Shown here piece after piece: positions 44,579 through 56,731 of a stretch of DNA of 64,000 nucleotides (position 1 is the stretch's first letter; the number at the start of each line of letters is the position of its first letter). Source of the DNA: Serratia quinivorans. Its GTDB lineage: Bacteria; Pseudomonadota; Gammaproteobacteria; Enterobacterales; Enterobacteriaceae. The translations under genes and the position numbers were made by a program. The notes beneath the pieces are model-generated. The model had not been told where the DNA came from and did no database searches. It was given only the letters and a program-made list of their open reading frames with translations. The DNA is taken from contig UGYN01000002.1 of the NCBI GenBank assembly GCA_900457075.1, positions 868,001 to 932,000 of the forward strand, written 5' to 3'.

Positions 44579-44785
44579 TCAGTAAAAATCGCAGGCCGCC
44601 AGTTCCGCCTGCTGCAGCCAGACCGGTTTATCGCTGGTTTTTGACCAGACGCGGTGCAAATAGCTGTAAAAACGAGCACGGTCACTGCGGAAAAGCATTA
44701 CCGGTAAAGCCAACACACCTGCCAGGATCACTGCGCTGCGACGCAGGAGAATCCGATGCAATGAATAAGCTGGGTAGATAGACAT
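44579..44785 (-). CDS. ybfA: YbfA family small membrane protein
   Basis: 68 residues from ATG 44785, preceded by AAGGAGG; same length as E. coli YbfA. One hydrophobic helix about 16-33 ([16 protein letters not shown]) and a conserved tail [21 protein letters not shown]. Function unknown. Divergent from kdp, as in E. coli. Confidence 0.93.
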   Translation of the reverse strand: MSIYPAYSLHRILLRRSAVILAGVLALPVMLFRSDRARFYSYLHRVWSKTSDKPVWLQQAELAACDFY

Positions 44786-45229
44786 GCGAACCTCCTTAAA
44801 AACGCCCGGCCGTTGATTTGTCTTGCAAACAGCACTGGCGTAAACCATTAAAACGGGATGATTTGGTAACTGGACAAAATTTTAGCGCAATTGATGAAAG
44901 TTTACTACTCATCCGACCACTAAACTGGTCAAAAAATCGCAATTAAATGCGTCATCACGTAATTTTGTTACACGAAAGTTAATAATTAACTAACCACCGG
45001 TTACATTGTGGTTATTTACACCCTGTTTACGCAAACCTTCATCTTCACGCCCCCAAACAGGAGTCCAACTGCGCTACGCACCCCAAAATCGAGGCTAAAA
45101 AGCCATTTTCTGCTGTAATTTCAGCCATTTTTATACTTTTTTTACACCGGCCAGCGCTATTTTTTCATCTTCTTTCTACCGCCCTCCCTACACTCGCTCT
45201 ATCAAAAACTACACCTCTGGAGGTGTCCT
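44786..45229. other. Divergent regulatory region between ybfA and kdpF
   Basis: 444 bases without a gene. A TAACCAC/GTGGTTA inverted repeat (44991-45014) and the KdpE-like site at 45128 are visible. Confidence 0.65.
45128..45148 (+). promoter_or_regulatory. KdpE-binding-like T-rich site of the kdp promoter
   Basis: TTTTTATACTTTTTTTACACC matches, from memory, the KdpE site of E. coli kdpFABC almost exactly. It is 81 bases before kdpF. TACACT at 45189-45194 may be the -10. Confidence 0.7.
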
Positions 45230-45319
45230 GTGAGTATCAGCGTTATTGGTGGTGCGCTGTTGGTCCTGCTGCTGTTGGGCTATCTGGTTTATGCCCTGTT
45301 CAATGCGGAGGATTTCTGA
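45230..45319 (+). CDS. kdpF: K(+)-transporting ATPase subunit F
   Basis: 29 residues from a GTG start, preceded by [26 protein letters not shown] then [10 protein letters not shown] single-pass lipid-like stabiliser of the Kdp complex. The stop overlaps the kdpA start by one base (TGATG). Confidence 0.97.
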   Translation: MSISVIGGALLVLLLLGYLVYALFNAEDF

Positions 45320-47007
45320 TGGCAGCTTCAGCCTTTTTATTGATTGCCAGCTTTATGCTGGTGCTTTTGCTGCTGGCCCGGCCGTTAGGCAGTTTCCTGG
45401 CGCGCCTGATCGAAGGTGAACCTTTACCCGCGCTGCGTCGGGTGGAGGCCGCCGTCTGGCGTTGCTGTGGCAATACCACCGCTGAAATGAACTGGTGGCA
45501 GTACGCGCTGGCAATCTTGTGGTTCAACCTGCTCGGCCTGGCGCTGTTGTTTGCGCTGCTGATGACGCAAGGCTCGTTGCCGCTAAACCCGCAGGGTTTC
45601 CCTGGCCTGTCATGGGATTTGGCGTTCAATACTGCCGTCAGCTTTGTCACCAACACCAACTGGCAGGCCTACAGCGGTGAAAGCACCCTCAGCTACCTCA
45701 GCCAGATGGCCGGGCTGGCAGTGCAGAACTTCCTGTCTGCCGCTACCGGTATCGCCGTGGCCTTTGCGTTGATCCGCGCCTTCACCCGCCGTTCCAGCAC
45801 CACCATTGGTAATGCCTGGATCGACGTGTTCCGTATAACGCTGTACGTGTTGCTGCCGATCTCGCTGCTGATCGCGCTGTTCTTCGTCAGCCAGGGCACG
45901 CTGCAAAACTTCCTGCCTTACCTGCATATCAGCACGCTGGAAGGCGCGCAGCAGACGCTGCCAATGGGGCCGGTTGCCTCTCAGGAAGCGATCAAGATGC
46001 TCGGCACCAACGGCGGCGGCTTCTTCGGCGTCAACTCGGCTCATCCGTTCGAAAACCCGACCGTACTGACCAACTTTGTGCAGATGTTGGCGATCTTCCT
46101 GATCCCTTGTGCGCTGTGCTTTTCCTTCGGCCAGGTGGCCGGTGAGAACCGTCAGGGCCATGCGCTGATCTGGGCGATGTCGCTGATCTTCGTGGTGGCC
46201 GTCGTAGTGGTGATGTACGCCGAGCTGGCGGGTAACCCGCATCTGAGCGAATTGGGCAGTGCCAGCAACATCAATATGGAAGGCAAGGAATCGCGCTTTG
46301 GCATTCTCGCCACCAGCATGTTCTCGGTGGTCACCACCGCAGCGTCCTGTGGGGCCGTCAACGCCATGCATGACTCCTTCACCGCGCTGGGCGGCATGGT
46401 GCCCATGTGGCTGATGCAGATTGGTGAAGTGGTGTTCGGCGGCGTCGGTTCCGGCCTGTACGGCATGCTGCTGTTCGTGCTGCTGACGGTGTTTATCGCC
46501 GGGTTGATGATCGGTCGTACCCCGGAATATCTGGGCAAAAAAATCGACGTCTATGACATGAAAATGACCGCGTTGGCGATCCTGGTCACGCCGACCCTGG
46601 TGTTGCTGGGCAGCGCACTGGCCATCTCTACCGACGTAGGCCGCGCCGGCATTCTTAACCCGGGTGCGCACGGTTTCAGCGAAGTGCTGTATGCCCTGTC
46701 CTCCGCCGCCAATAACAACGGCAGCGCCTTTGGTGGGCTGAGCGTCAACACGCCGTTCTACAACCTGCTGTTGGCCTTTGCCATGTTCGTCGGCCGCTTC
46801 GGGGTGATCCTGCCGGTGCTGGCAATTGCCGGTTCGCTGTGCGCCAAGAAACGCCAGCCTGCGGGCAACGGTACCTTGCCAACCTACGGGCCGTTGTTTA
46901 TCGGCCTGCTGGTCGGCACCGTGCTGCTGGTGGGCGCATTAACCTTCGTGCCTGCGCTGGCGCTGGGACCGGTGGCTGAGCATTTGCAACTTTGGCTGAC
47001 TAAATAA
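45319..47007 (+). CDS. kdpA: Potassium-transporting ATPase subunit KdpA
   Basis: 562 residues (E. coli 557), ten-plus membrane helices in the KtrB/TrkH-like fold. Four selectivity loops are visible: [56 protein letters not shown] and [14 protein letters not shown]. It selects and binds K+ with high affinity. Separated from kdpB by an ERIC element. Confidence 0.98.
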   Translation: MAASAFLLIASFMLVLLLLARPLGSFLARLIEGEPLPALRRVEAAVWRCCGNTTAEMNWWQYALAILWFNLLGLALLFALLMTQGSLPLNPQGFPGLSWDLAFNTAVSFVTNTNWQAYSGESTLSYLSQMAGLAVQNFLSAATGIAVAFALIRAFTRRSSTTIGNAWIDVFRITLYVLLPISLLIALFFVSQGTLQNFLPYLHISTLEGAQQTLPMGPVASQEAIKMLGTNGGGFFGVNSAHPFENPTVLTNFVQMLAIFLIPCALCFSFGQVAGENRQGHALIWAMSLIFVVAVVVVMYAELAGNPHLSELGSASNINMEGKESRFGILATSMFSVVTTAASCGAVNAMHDSFTALGGMVPMWLMQIGEVVFGGVGSGLYGMLLFVLLTVFIAGLMIGRTPEYLGKKIDVYDMKMTALAILVTPTLVLLGSALAISTDVGRAGILNPGAHGFSEVLYALSSAANNNGSAFGGLSVNTPFYNLLLAFAMFVGRFGVILPVLAIAGSLCAKKRQPAGNGTLPTYGPLFIGLLVGTVLLVGALTFVPALALGPVAEHLQLWLTK

Positions 47008-47013
47008 CCGACG

Positions 47014-47140
47014 CATTCCCGTCGCCTTTCGAGCCGCAGCGTTGTTACCTGCACTCGCTCACCCCAGTTACTTACTCAAGTAAGCGCCTGGGGATGAGCG
47101 AGTTGGTCGCCTAGCTGCAGCTCGAAATCCATAGGGAATG
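47014..47140 (-). repeat. ERIC element inside the kdp operon
   Basis: 127 bases, the canonical ERIC length, with imperfect palindromic ends CATTCCC and GGGAATG and the core CACCCCAGTTACTTACTCAA. It is nearly identical, in opposite orientation, to the copy at 56923. It fills the gap between kdpA and kdpB. Confidence 0.92.
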
Positions 47141-47162
47141 AAATAGGAAGAGAGAATAAAAG

Positions 47163-49232
<2,070 letters not shown>

Positions 49233-49251
49233 TCATTAAGAGGAAATGAAA

Positions 49252-49821
49252 ATGTCTTATTTACGACCTTCACTGGTGATGTTGATCCTGCTGACGTTGA
49301 TTACCGGTATCGCCTACCCGCTGCTGACCACCGGGCTGTCGCAGCTGTTGTTCTCCGGCGCGGCCAACGGCTCGCTGCTGTACCAGGGCGACAAAGTGGT
49401 AGGTTCGGCGTTAATCGGCCAAAACTTTACCAAACCCGAGTATTTCTGGGGCCGCCCTTCTGCCACCGCTGATTCGGCCTATAATGCCATGGCGTCTGCC
49501 GGTAGCAATCTGGCCGCCACCAACCCGGCGCTGGATAAAGCCATTGCCGAGCGTGCGGCACAGCTGCGCCAGGCTAATCCGGCGATGAAAGGCCCGATCC
49601 CGGTCGATCTGTTGACCGCGTCCGGTAGCGGTCTGGATCCGCAGATCTCTCTTGCGGCGGCACAGTATCAACTGGCGCGGGTGGCTGCGGCGCGCCAACT
49701 GGCACCGGAACAAATCGCCAAACTGATTGATGAAAGCACCGATCAGGCCACCCCCAACTTTATGGGTGAGTCGGTGGTGAACGTGCTGAAATTGAATCTG
49801 GCACTCGACGCATTGAAATAA
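49252..49821 (+). CDS. kdpC: Potassium-transporting ATPase subunit KdpC
   Basis: About 189 residues from the second of two ATGs, which has the better distance from AGAGGA. One N-terminal membrane helix, then a periplasmic domain with GSALIGQNFTKPEYFWGRPSAT, GSNLAATNPALDK and VNVLKLNLALDAL. It bridges KdpA and KdpB and raises ATP affinity. Confidence 0.97.
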   Translation: MSYLRPSLVMLILLTLITGIAYPLLTTGLSQLLFSGAANGSLLYQGDKVVGSALIGQNFTKPEYFWGRPSATADSAYNAMASAGSNLAATNPALDKAIAERAAQLRQANPAMKGPIPVDLLTASGSGLDPQISLAAAQYQLARVAAARQLAPEQIAKLIDESTDQATPNFMGESVVNVLKLNLALDALK

Positions 49822-49851
49822 TGCCCCGCGTGTTAGTTAAAGGATAAGTAA

Positions 49852-49873
49852 CGGGTCCGGCGTGCCGGACCCG
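49852..49873 (+). other. Perfect hairpin between kdpC and kdpD
   Basis: CGGGTCCGGC and GCCGGACCCG are exact 10-bp inverted arms two bases apart. No T-run follows. It may partly attenuate or process the transcript between the pump and its regulators. Confidence 0.65.
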
Positions 49874-49901
49874 CTTTACGTTGCTGCAAAAAGGAACTCC
49901 G

Positions 49902-52595
49902 ATGGTGGAAGAGGAACAACAGCGCCCCGACCCTGACAGCCTGCTGGCGCTGGCCAATGAAAAGCCCCGTGGCCGCCTGAAGGTGTTCTTCGGCGCTTGC
50001 GCCGGGGTAGGCAAAACCTACGCCATGCTGCAGGAAGCCCAGCGGCTGCGTGCCCAGGGGCTGAACGTGCTGGTCGGCGTAGTGGAAACCCATGGCCGCA
50101 GCGAAACCGCCGCGCTGCTGGGCGGGCTGGATTTGCTGGCGCAAAAGCGCATTCAGTATCGCGGCAGAATGGTACAAGAGTTTGATCTCGACGCTGCATT
50201 GGCTCGCCACCCGGCATTGATCCTGATGGACGAGCTGGCGCACAGCAACGCCCATGGCTCGCGCCATCCGAAGCGCTGGCAGGATGTCGAAGAGCTGCTG
50301 GATGCCGGTATCGACGTGCTGACCACCGTCAACGTACAACATCTGGAAAGCCTGAACGACGTGGTCGGCGGCGTGACCGGGGTACGGGTACGTGAAACCG
50401 TGCCCGATCACGTGTTCGACGAAGCCACCGAGGTGGTGCTGGTTGACCTGCCGCCGGACGATCTGCGCCAGCGTCTGAATGAAGGCAAGGTGTATATCCC
50501 CGGTCAGGCCGAACGTGCCATCGAGCACTTTTTCCGTAAGGGCAATCTGATTGCCCTGCGCGAACTGGCATTGCGCCGCACCGCCGATCGGGTCGATGAC
50601 CAGATGCGCGCCTTCCGCGACACTCAGGGGCGTGAACGCGTGTGGCATACCCGCGACAGTATCCTGCTGTGCGTCGGCCATAACAGCGGCAACGAAAAAC
50701 TGGTGCGTATCGCCGCCCGTCTGGCGGCCCGGCTGGGCTGCCACTGGCACGCAGTCTATGTCGAAACGCCCAAATTGCACCGTTTACCGGAGAGCCAGCG
50801 CCGGGCAATTTTGCGAGCGCTGCGGCTGGCGCAGGAGTTGGGGGCCGAAACCGCCACCCTGTCCGAACCTGATGAAGAACGCGCGGTGCTGCGTTACGCC
50901 CGTGAGCACAACCTGGGTAAAATCATTATTGGCCGTCGCAGCGAACAGCGCTGGAAACTACGCGGCAGCTTTGCCGATCGCCTCGGCAAGTTGGGTCCGG
51001 ACCTCGATCTGGTGATTGTCGCGCTGGAAAACGACAGCCCCCCGCAGCCAGGCAAAGAACACGACAGCCGCAACTTTGGCGAGAAATGGCGTATGCAACT
51101 GCGTGGCTGTGCCGTCGCCGTCGCACTCTGCGCCCTGATCACTCTGCTGTCCCAGTGGCTGCTGCCGGGGTTCGACCAGGCCAATCTGGTGATGGTCTAC
51201 CTGCTTGGCGTGGCCATTGTCGCGCTGTTCTTCGGCCGCTGGCCGTCGGTGCTGGCGGCGGTGATCAACGTCGCCAGTTTTGACCTGTTTTTCGTCCAGC
51301 CGGAATGGTCGTTTGCCGTCAGCGATATGCAATATCTGCTGACCTTCGGCGTGATGCTGACGGTCGGCATCACTATCGGTAACCTGACAGCCGGCGTACG
51401 TTATCAGGCGCGGGTGGCGCGCTACCGCGAGCAGCGGGCTCGTCATCTGTATGAGATCTCCCGCGGGCTGAGCCAGGCGCTGACCACCGAAGACATCGCC
51501 AAAACCAGCCGCCACTTCCTCTCCAGCAGTTTCCAGGCCAAAACCGTGCTGCTGCTGCCACAGGAAGACGGCAAGCTGCAGCAAATGGTAGGGGAAACCG
51601 GCGGGCTGCTGTCGGTAGATGAGGCTATTGCGCGCTGGAGTTTCGACAAGGGCATGCCGGCCGGAGCTGGTACCGATACCCTGCCCGGCGTTCCCTATCA
51701 ACTGTTGCCGTTAGCCACGTCGAAACAAACCTTTGGCCTGTTGGCCATCGAGCCCAGCAACCTGCGTCAGCTGATGGTGCCGGAACAACAGCGGTTGCTA
51801 CAGACTTTTGCGGTATTGATTGCCAGCGCGCTGGAACGCTTGCATTTGGCGCGCAGCGCCGAGGAAGCAAAACTGGACGCCGAACGCGAACAACTGCGCA
51901 ACTCGCTGCTGGCGGCGCTGTCCCACGATTTACGCACTCCGCTGACGGTGCTGTTCGGCCAGGCGGAAATTCTGACGCTCGATCTGGCGGCGGAAGGCTC
52001 CAACCATGCGACCCAGGCCAGTCAGATCCGCCAGCAGGTGCTGAGCACCACCCGGCTGGTGAACAACCTGCTGGATATGGCGCGCATTCAATCCGGCGGT
52101 TTCAACCTGCGCAAAGAGTGGCAATCGCTGGAAGAGATCGTCGGCGCATCGCTGCATATGCTGGAGCCGCTGATGACTCAGCATCAAATCAAGGTTGAGC
52201 TACCGGCGGAGCTGGTATTGGTTAATTGCGACGGCAGCCTGCTGGAGCGCGTGTTCACTAACCTGTTGGAAAATGCCAATAAATATGCCGGCTACGATGC
52301 TACTATCGGTATTCGTGCCCATACTCTGCCAGAGTGGCTGGAAGTCGAAGTCTGGGACGATGGGCCGGGCATTCCCGAAGGGAAAATGCAGCTTATTTTC
52401 GATAAGTTTTCTCGCGGCAATAAAGAGTCGGCGATCCCCGGCGTGGGTTTGGGGTTAGCAATTTGCCGTGCCATTATTGAAGTGCACGGTGGCCGTATCT
52501 GGGCCGAAAACGGTGCCAACGGCGGTGCCAGCTTCCGCTTTGTATTGCCGCTGGAGAAACCGCCAGAAATAGACAGCGAAGCCTTTGATCTTTAA
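49902..52595 (+). CDS. kdpD: Osmosensitive potassium channel histidine kinase KdpD
   Basis: 897 residues (E. coli 894) from ATG 49902, preceded by AAGGAA. KdpD domain with Walker A FGACAGVGKTYAM near residue 30, a USP domain about 250-370, four membrane helices about 400-500, GAF-like region, HisKA with His675 (LSHDLRTPLTVLFGQ) and HATPase (WDDGPGIPEG, GVGLGLAICRAI). It senses K+ limitation and phosphorylates KdpE. Confidence 0.98.
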   Translation: MVEEEQQRPDPDSLLALANEKPRGRLKVFFGACAGVGKTYAMLQEAQRLRAQGLNVLVGVVETHGRSETAALLGGLDLLAQKRIQYRGRMVQEFDLDAALARHPALILMDELAHSNAHGSRHPKRWQDVEELLDAGIDVLTTVNVQHLESLNDVVGGVTGVRVRETVPDHVFDEATEVVLVDLPPDDLRQRLNEGKVYIPGQAERAIEHFFRKGNLIALRELALRRTADRVDDQMRAFRDTQGRERVWHTRDSILLCVGHNSGNEKLVRIAARLAARLGCHWHAVYVETPKLHRLPESQRRAILRALRLAQELGAETATLSEPDEERAVLRYAREHNLGKIIIGRRSEQRWKLRGSFADRLGKLGPDLDLVIVALENDSPPQPGKEHDSRNFGEKWRMQLRGCAVAVALCALITLLSQWLLPGFDQANLVMVYLLGVAIVALFFGRWPSVLAAVINVASFDLFFVQPEWSFAVSDMQYLLTFGVMLTVGITIGNLTAGVRYQARVARYREQRARHLYEISRGLSQALTTEDIAKTSRHFLSSSFQAKTVLLLPQEDGKLQQMVGETGGLLSVDEAIARWSFDKGMPAGAGTDTLPGVPYQLLPLATSKQTFGLLAIEPSNLRQLMVPEQQRLLQTFAVLIASALERLHLARSAEEAKLDAEREQLRNSLLAALSHDLRTPLTVLFGQAEILTLDLAAEGSNHATQASQIRQQVLSTTRLVNNLLDMARIQSGGFNLRKEWQSLEEIVGASLHMLEPLMTQHQIKVELPAELVLVNCDGSLLERVFTNLLENANKYAGYDATIGIRAHTLPEWLEVEVWDDGPGIPEGKMQLIFDKFSRGNKESAIPGVGLGLAICRAIIEVHGGRIWAENGANGGASFRFVLPLEKPPEIDSEAFDL

Positions 52596-52613
52596 TCAAG
52601 TCCCGGGAGTCTT

Positions 52614-53303
52614 GTGAGCAACACGCCAACCAATATTCTGATTGTTGAAGATGAAAAAGAGATCCGGCGTTTCGTCCGTACCGCCCTGGAAAGTGAAGGC
52701 CTGCGGGTGTTTGAAAGCGAAACGCTGCAACGCGGGCTGATTGAAGCCGGCACGCGTAAACCGGATCTGATTATTCTCGATTTGGGGTTGCCGGACGGCG
52801 ACGGGCTTAACTATATCCGCGATTTACGCCAATGGAGCGCCATTCCGGTCATCGTGTTGTCGGCACGCAACGCAGAGGAAGACAAAATCGCCGCGCTGGA
52901 CGCCGGGGCGGATGACTATCTCAGCAAGCCATTTGGTATTGGCGAATTGCTGGCGCGCGTGCGGGTCGCGTTGCGACGTCATTCCGGTAGCCTGCAGGAA
53001 AGCCCGTTGGTCAGCTTCTCAGAAATCACCGTAGATCTGATTAATCGCCGGGTGCTGCGCCAGGGGGAAGATTTGCATCTGACGCCAATAGAGTTTCGAC
53101 TGCTGGCCGAGTTGCTGGCCAACTCCGGCAAGGTGTTGACCCAGCGGCAGCTTCTTAGCCACGTGTGGGGGCCGAACTACGTCGAACACAGCCATTATCT
53201 GCGAATTTATATGGGCCATCTGCGGCAGAAACTGGAGGCCGACCCGGCCCGGCCAAAACACTTGCTGACCGAAACCGGCGTCGGTTACCGCTTTATGCCT
53301 TGA
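52614..53303 (+). CDS. kdpE: Two-component response regulator KdpE
   Basis: 229 residues from a GTG start after CGGGAG. OmpR family: receiver with VEDEKEIRR and phospho-acceptor Asp56 (IILDLGLPDGDGL), winged-helix DNA-binding domain with LTPIEFRLLAELLANSGKVLTQRQLL and HYLRIYMGHLRQKLE. It activates kdpF transcription. Confidence 0.98.
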   Translation: MSNTPTNILIVEDEKEIRRFVRTALESEGLRVFESETLQRGLIEAGTRKPDLIILDLGLPDGDGLNYIRDLRQWSAIPVIVLSARNAEEDKIAALDAGADDYLSKPFGIGELLARVRVALRRHSGSLQESPLVSFSEITVDLINRRVLRQGEDLHLTPIEFRLLAELLANSGKVLTQRQLLSHVWGPNYVEHSHYLRIYMGHLRQKLEADPARPKHLLTETGVGYRFMP

Positions 53304-53330
53304 AGTTAATGGGCGCAGCATGCGGCGCCC

Positions 53331-53630
53331 CTACTGTTGTGGGCCTTTCTTCAACCCTATCATAAATTCCTTGAACGCTTCGCGCAGCGGTGCAAATACC
53401 GGATGCTTGCGGTTTTCGATCATCACTTCGGAAAACAGTTTCAGGCCAACGGCAAAGGCCGCACTGTTGTTCTCGCCAAAGTTCAGGTCTTCACGCGCTT
53501 TGATGCGCTCAACGATTCCAAGAATGTCGTCGTGGTTTTCTACTTCAAAACTCAGTGGCGCTTTCTCTACCGGCTCACCTTTGCGATCGCTTAAGGCTTC
53601 AACGGTGATGCGGAAACGGTGGCCTGGCAT
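53331..53630 (-). CDS. DUF3861 domain protein
   Basis: 99 residues, all one DUF3861 domain: MPGHRFRITVEALSDRKGEP, PLSFEVENHDDILGIVERIK, and AFAVGLKLFSEVMIENRKHP. Function unknown. Its ATG overlaps the stop of the PadR-like gene by one base (TAATG), so the two are coupled. Convergent with kdpE. Confidence 0.85.
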   Translation of the reverse strand: MPGHRFRITVEALSDRKGEPVEKAPLSFEVENHDDILGIVERIKAREDLNFGENNSAAFAVGLKLFSEVMIENRKHPVFAPLREAFKEFMIGLKKGPQQ

Positions 53631-54286
53631 TATTCATTCTCCTGTGCCGTCGGGGTAATGTTCATTTCGCTTTCAATCGCCGCCACGGCGGTCAGCAACG
53701 CAGCATTGATGCGTTCCACCTGCTGCGCGGAAAGATCGGCACGCATCACGTTGCCGCGTAGCAAACTGCGCAGGCGGTTCATGGCATCAGAGATGCCCTC
53801 TGCCAGATTGCCGTGATGATGATGACCGCGATCGGCACCGGCCAAACGGGCCAGGATCACGTCGACAACGGCCTGGTGCTTTTGTAATTCATTCTGGCCC
53901 AGTTCAGTGATCTGATAACTTTTACGGCCGTTACTGCTGGTGATTGGCTCGAGGAAATCCTGTTCTTCCAACAGCGTCAGGGTCGGGTAAATCACCCCCG
54001 GGCTTGGCACGTACAGACCGGAAGAAGCCTCATCAATGGCCTTGATCAGTTCATAACCGTGGCTCGGTTTGCGTGCCACCAGCGCCAACAGCACCAGTCG
54101 CAAATCGCCATGTTCAAACATGCGGTGACGGCCACCACGACCGCCGCGTCCGCCCCGGCCATGCTCTTCGCCGTGATCGCCGCCAAAGTGATGACGTCCG
54201 CCGCGGCGGCGATGATGATGACAGAGCCCTTCTTCGTGCTCAGGATGACCGCCGTGACGACGGTGTGAATCTAAACGGTGAAACAT
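53630..54286 (-). CDS. His-rich PadR-family transcriptional regulator (YqjI-like)
   Basis: 218 residues from ATG 54286, preceded by AGAGG. An N-terminal extension (2-60) is rich in His, Gly and Arg (HHHRRRGGRHHFGGDHGEEH), suited to metal binding. A PadR winged helix follows at about 65-135: LRLVLLALVARKPSHGYELI, PSPGVIYPTLTLLEEQDFL, GRKSYQITELGQ. A C-terminal helical dimerisation segment ends the protein. E. coli YqjI, a nickel-responsive repressor of the ferric reductase gene yqjH, has the same plan, but no yqjH is next to this gene. Palindromes upstream are probable autoregulatory sites. Confidence 0.9.
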   Translation of the reverse strand: MFHRLDSHRRHGGHPEHEEGLCHHHRRRGGRHHFGGDHGEEHGRGGRGGRGGRHRMFEHGDLRLVLLALVARKPSHGYELIKAIDEASSGLYVPSPGVIYPTLTLLEEQDFLEPITSSNGRKSYQITELGQNELQKHQAVVDVILARLAGADRGHHHHGNLAEGISDAMNRLRSLLRGNVMRADLSAQQVERINAALLTAVAAIESEMNITPTAQENE

Positions 54287-54324
54287 AGCTATACCTCTCA
54301 ATAGATAGTTAGTTGACGAGGCGG

Positions 54325-54412
54325 TTTAGATATATCTAAACGACTTCGATATAGCTAATCTAGATCGATATATCTAAATGCGCAAGCGCTGTTCGTAAAA
54401 TAGATATATCTA
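54325..54412. promoter_or_regulatory. Three repeated palindromes, probable operators of the PadR-like gene
   Basis: The 12-mer TAGATATATCTA occurs exactly at 54327-54338 (within the perfect 16-bp palindrome TTTAGATATATCTAAA) and at 54401-54412, and as TCGATATATCTA at 54365-54376. Start-to-start distances are 38 and 36 bases. They lie upstream of the regulator start. Confidence 0.75.
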
Positions 54413-54424
54413 AATTGCAGACAT

Positions 54425-54452
54425 AAAAAAAGCGCTGTAAAAACAGCGCTTT
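54425..54452 (-). terminator. Rho-independent terminator of pgm
   Basis: AAAGCGCTGT pairs perfectly with ACAGCGCTTT over a four-base loop, and a T-run follows on the minus strand. Confidence 0.92.
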
Positions 54453-54471
54453 CATCGGGAGTGGGGAAAAC

Positions 54472-56115
54472 TTACTTGGCGGAAGCCAGCACTGCGCTGA
54501 CGATTTCGACCGCTTCGTGCTCGATCTTTTCGCGATGTTCGGCCCCCAGGAAGCTCTCACAATAAATCTTGTAAGCCTCTTCGGTACCGGAAGGACGCGC
54601 TGCGAACCAGCCATTGTCAGTCATCACTTTCAGGCCGCCAATGGGTGCGCCGTTGCCCGGTGCTGCGGTCAGACGTGCGGTGATCGGATCACCCGCCAGA
54701 GTATCGGCCTTGACCATTTCCGGTGACAGCTTGGACAACGCGGCTTTCTGCGCTGAGGTTGCCGGCGCCTGAATGCGGTTGTAGCTCGGTGCGCCAAAGC
54801 GTTTGGCCAGATCTTCGTAGTGATTTTGTGGGTTTTCACCGGTGACTGCGGTGATTTCCGCCGCCAACAGACACATAATCATGCCGTCTTTATCGGTAGA
54901 CCAAGGTTTGCCGTTGAAACGCAGGAAGGATGCCCCAGCGCTCTCTTCGCCACCAAAGCCCAGGCTGCCATCGTACAAGCCATCGACAAACCATTTGAAG
55001 CCCACTGGCACTTCCACCAGTTTACGGCCCAGAGAGGCGACCACGCGGTCAATCATTGCACTGGAAACCAGCGTTTTGCCCACCGCCACATCGGCGCCCC
55101 ACTGTGGACGATGCTGGAACAGGTAGTTGATGGACACCGCCAGATAATGGTTCGGGTTCATCAGGCCCTTCGGCGTAACAATGCCGTGGCGGTCGTAATC
55201 CGGGTCGTTGGCGAACGCCAGATCGAACTTGTCACGCAGCGCCAGCAAACCACCCATCGCCGGCACTGACGAACAGTCCATGCGGATCACGCCGTCGTGG
55301 TCCAGGTGCATAAAGCGGAAGGTCTGATCGATAGAGTCGTTCACCAGCGTCAGATCCAGCTTGTAATGCTCGGCAATACGCTGCCAGTAGGCAATGCCGG
55401 AACCGCCAAGCGGATCGACGCCCAACTTCAGGCCGGCACGCTGGATAGCAGGCATATCGACAATATCCACCAACCCTTCGACGTACGGCTGCACCAGATC
55501 TTGTGCGTGCACGCGGCCGCTGTTCCAGGCCTTGTCCAATGACTGACGCTGAACGCCTTGCAGCTGCAAAGACAGCAGTTCATTGGCGCGCTTTTCAATC
55601 ACCGAGGTCAGATTGGTGTCGGCCGGGCCGCCGTTGGTCGGGTTATATTTGATGCCACCGTCTTCCGGGGGATTGTGAGACGGGGTAATAACGATGCCGT
55701 CGGCCAATGCCCCACCGTTGCGGTTATGGCACAAAATGGCATGGGATACCGCAGGGGTTGGCGTGAAGCCGTTATTTTCCTGCACGACAACATCGACGCC
55801 ATTGGCGGTCAACACTTCCAGTACAGAAATAAAGGCAGGCTCGGACAGCGCATGAGTGTCTTTGCCCACGTAGCATGGGCCGGTCACCCCTTGCTGATGG
55901 CGGACTTCCGCAATCGCCTGCGCAATAGCGAGAATATGGTTTTCATTAAAGCTATGACGCAGAGCGCTGCCGCGATGGCCCGAAGTACCGAACTTCACCG
56001 CGTGTGCTGCATTGCCCGCTTCAGGTTGCAGTACATAGTACTGCGACGTCAGCTGGGCTACGTTGATCAAATCGCTTTGCTGAGCCGGTTGCCCGGCACG
56101 TGGATTATTCGCCAT
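54472..56115 (-). CDS. pgm: Phosphoglucomutase
   Basis: 547 residues from ATG 56115 (E. coli 546); an ATG six bases upstream is too close to the ribosome-binding GGGAG. Interconverts glucose-1- and glucose-6-phosphate. N-terminal [15 protein letters not shown], phosphoserine loop [20 protein letters not shown] (Ser near 145), metal loop [11 protein letters not shown] and sugar loop [13 protein letters not shown], ending with [16 protein letters not shown]. Confidence 0.98.
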   Translation of the reverse strand: MANNPRAGQPAQQSDLINVAQLTSQYYVLQPEAGNAAHAVKFGTSGHRGSALRHSFNENHILAIAQAIAEVRHQQGVTGPCYVGKDTHALSEPAFISVLEVLTANGVDVVVQENNGFTPTPAVSHAILCHNRNGGALADGIVITPSHNPPEDGGIKYNPTNGGPADTNLTSVIEKRANELLSLQLQGVQRQSLDKAWNSGRVHAQDLVQPYVEGLVDIVDMPAIQRAGLKLGVDPLGGSGIAYWQRIAEHYKLDLTLVNDSIDQTFRFMHLDHDGVIRMDCSSVPAMGGLLALRDKFDLAFANDPDYDRHGIVTPKGLMNPNHYLAVSINYLFQHRPQWGADVAVGKTLVSSAMIDRVVASLGRKLVEVPVGFKWFVDGLYDGSLGFGGEESAGASFLRFNGKPWSTDKDGMIMCLLAAEITAVTGENPQNHYEDLAKRFGAPSYNRIQAPATSAQKAALSKLSPEMVKADTLAGDPITARLTAAPGNGAPIGGLKVMTDNGWFAARPSGTEEAYKIYCESFLGAEHREKIEHEAVEIVSAVLASAK

Positions 56116-56191
56116 CGACATATCTCCCTATCCCTGTCCTGCGGCCTGGCAATATGTCGCTCACGGCCACCATGACGGGCTGTTCGCTAAA

Positions 56192-56731
56192 TTAGATAGT
56201 GCCGCAAACTTTTTCTGTCAGTTCCGCTGGGAACTGCATAGCCTGCATGATGTGTTCCACCATGCTGCGTTTACGACCGGTATTGGTATTGGTGATCACC
56301 CAGTAAGGGGTGCCTGGAACGTGCTTTGGTTTGGTGTGCGTTCCGTTTGCCAGCAGGGTTTGCTGATCGCCGGCAAAATAGGTGCGGGTACGGCCATGTA
56401 ACGCCTCGGTCGCCGTGGCAAAACCGGCCGCGTCGAGGGTATACAGGGTGGAGAGTACCAGCATAAAACGGTTCACCGCTTTGTTCTGCTCGGCATATTC
56501 ATCCGACAACAGCAGCTCACGCACGGCACGTACGCGATCGCGCGGGCGCGACGCGGCAACAATTTTATCCTGTTCAGCGCTCTGGGCACTGGCTGCCGGC
56601 ACCGCACGTAACGGCTGACCTGCGGTAAATTTCAACATGCGGCGCAAAATATCGGACGCGCTCTCACCAATATGTTGCGTGTGGCTGGCAATATAACGGT
56701 AGAGCTCTTCGTCGACTTCAATAGTTTTCAT
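56192..56731 (-). CDS. seqA: Negative modulator of replication initiation SeqA
   Basis: 179 residues (E. coli 181). N-terminal oligomerisation helix-strand MKTIEVDEELYRYIASHT, a short linker, and the GATC-binding domain 70-179 with HGRTRTYFAGDQQTLLANGTHTKPKHVPGTPYWVITNTNTGRK. Sequesters hemimethylated oriC. Its start is 76 bases upstream of pgm on the same strand; divergent from ybfF. Confidence 0.98.
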   Translation of the reverse strand: MKTIEVDEELYRYIASHTQHIGESASDILRRMLKFTAGQPLRAVPAASAQSAEQDKIVAASRPRDRVRAVRELLLSDEYAEQNKAVNRFMLVLSTLYTLDAAGFATATEALHGRTRTYFAGDQQTLLANGTHTKPKHVPGTPYWVITNTNTGRKRSMVEHIMQAMQFPAELTEKVCGTI

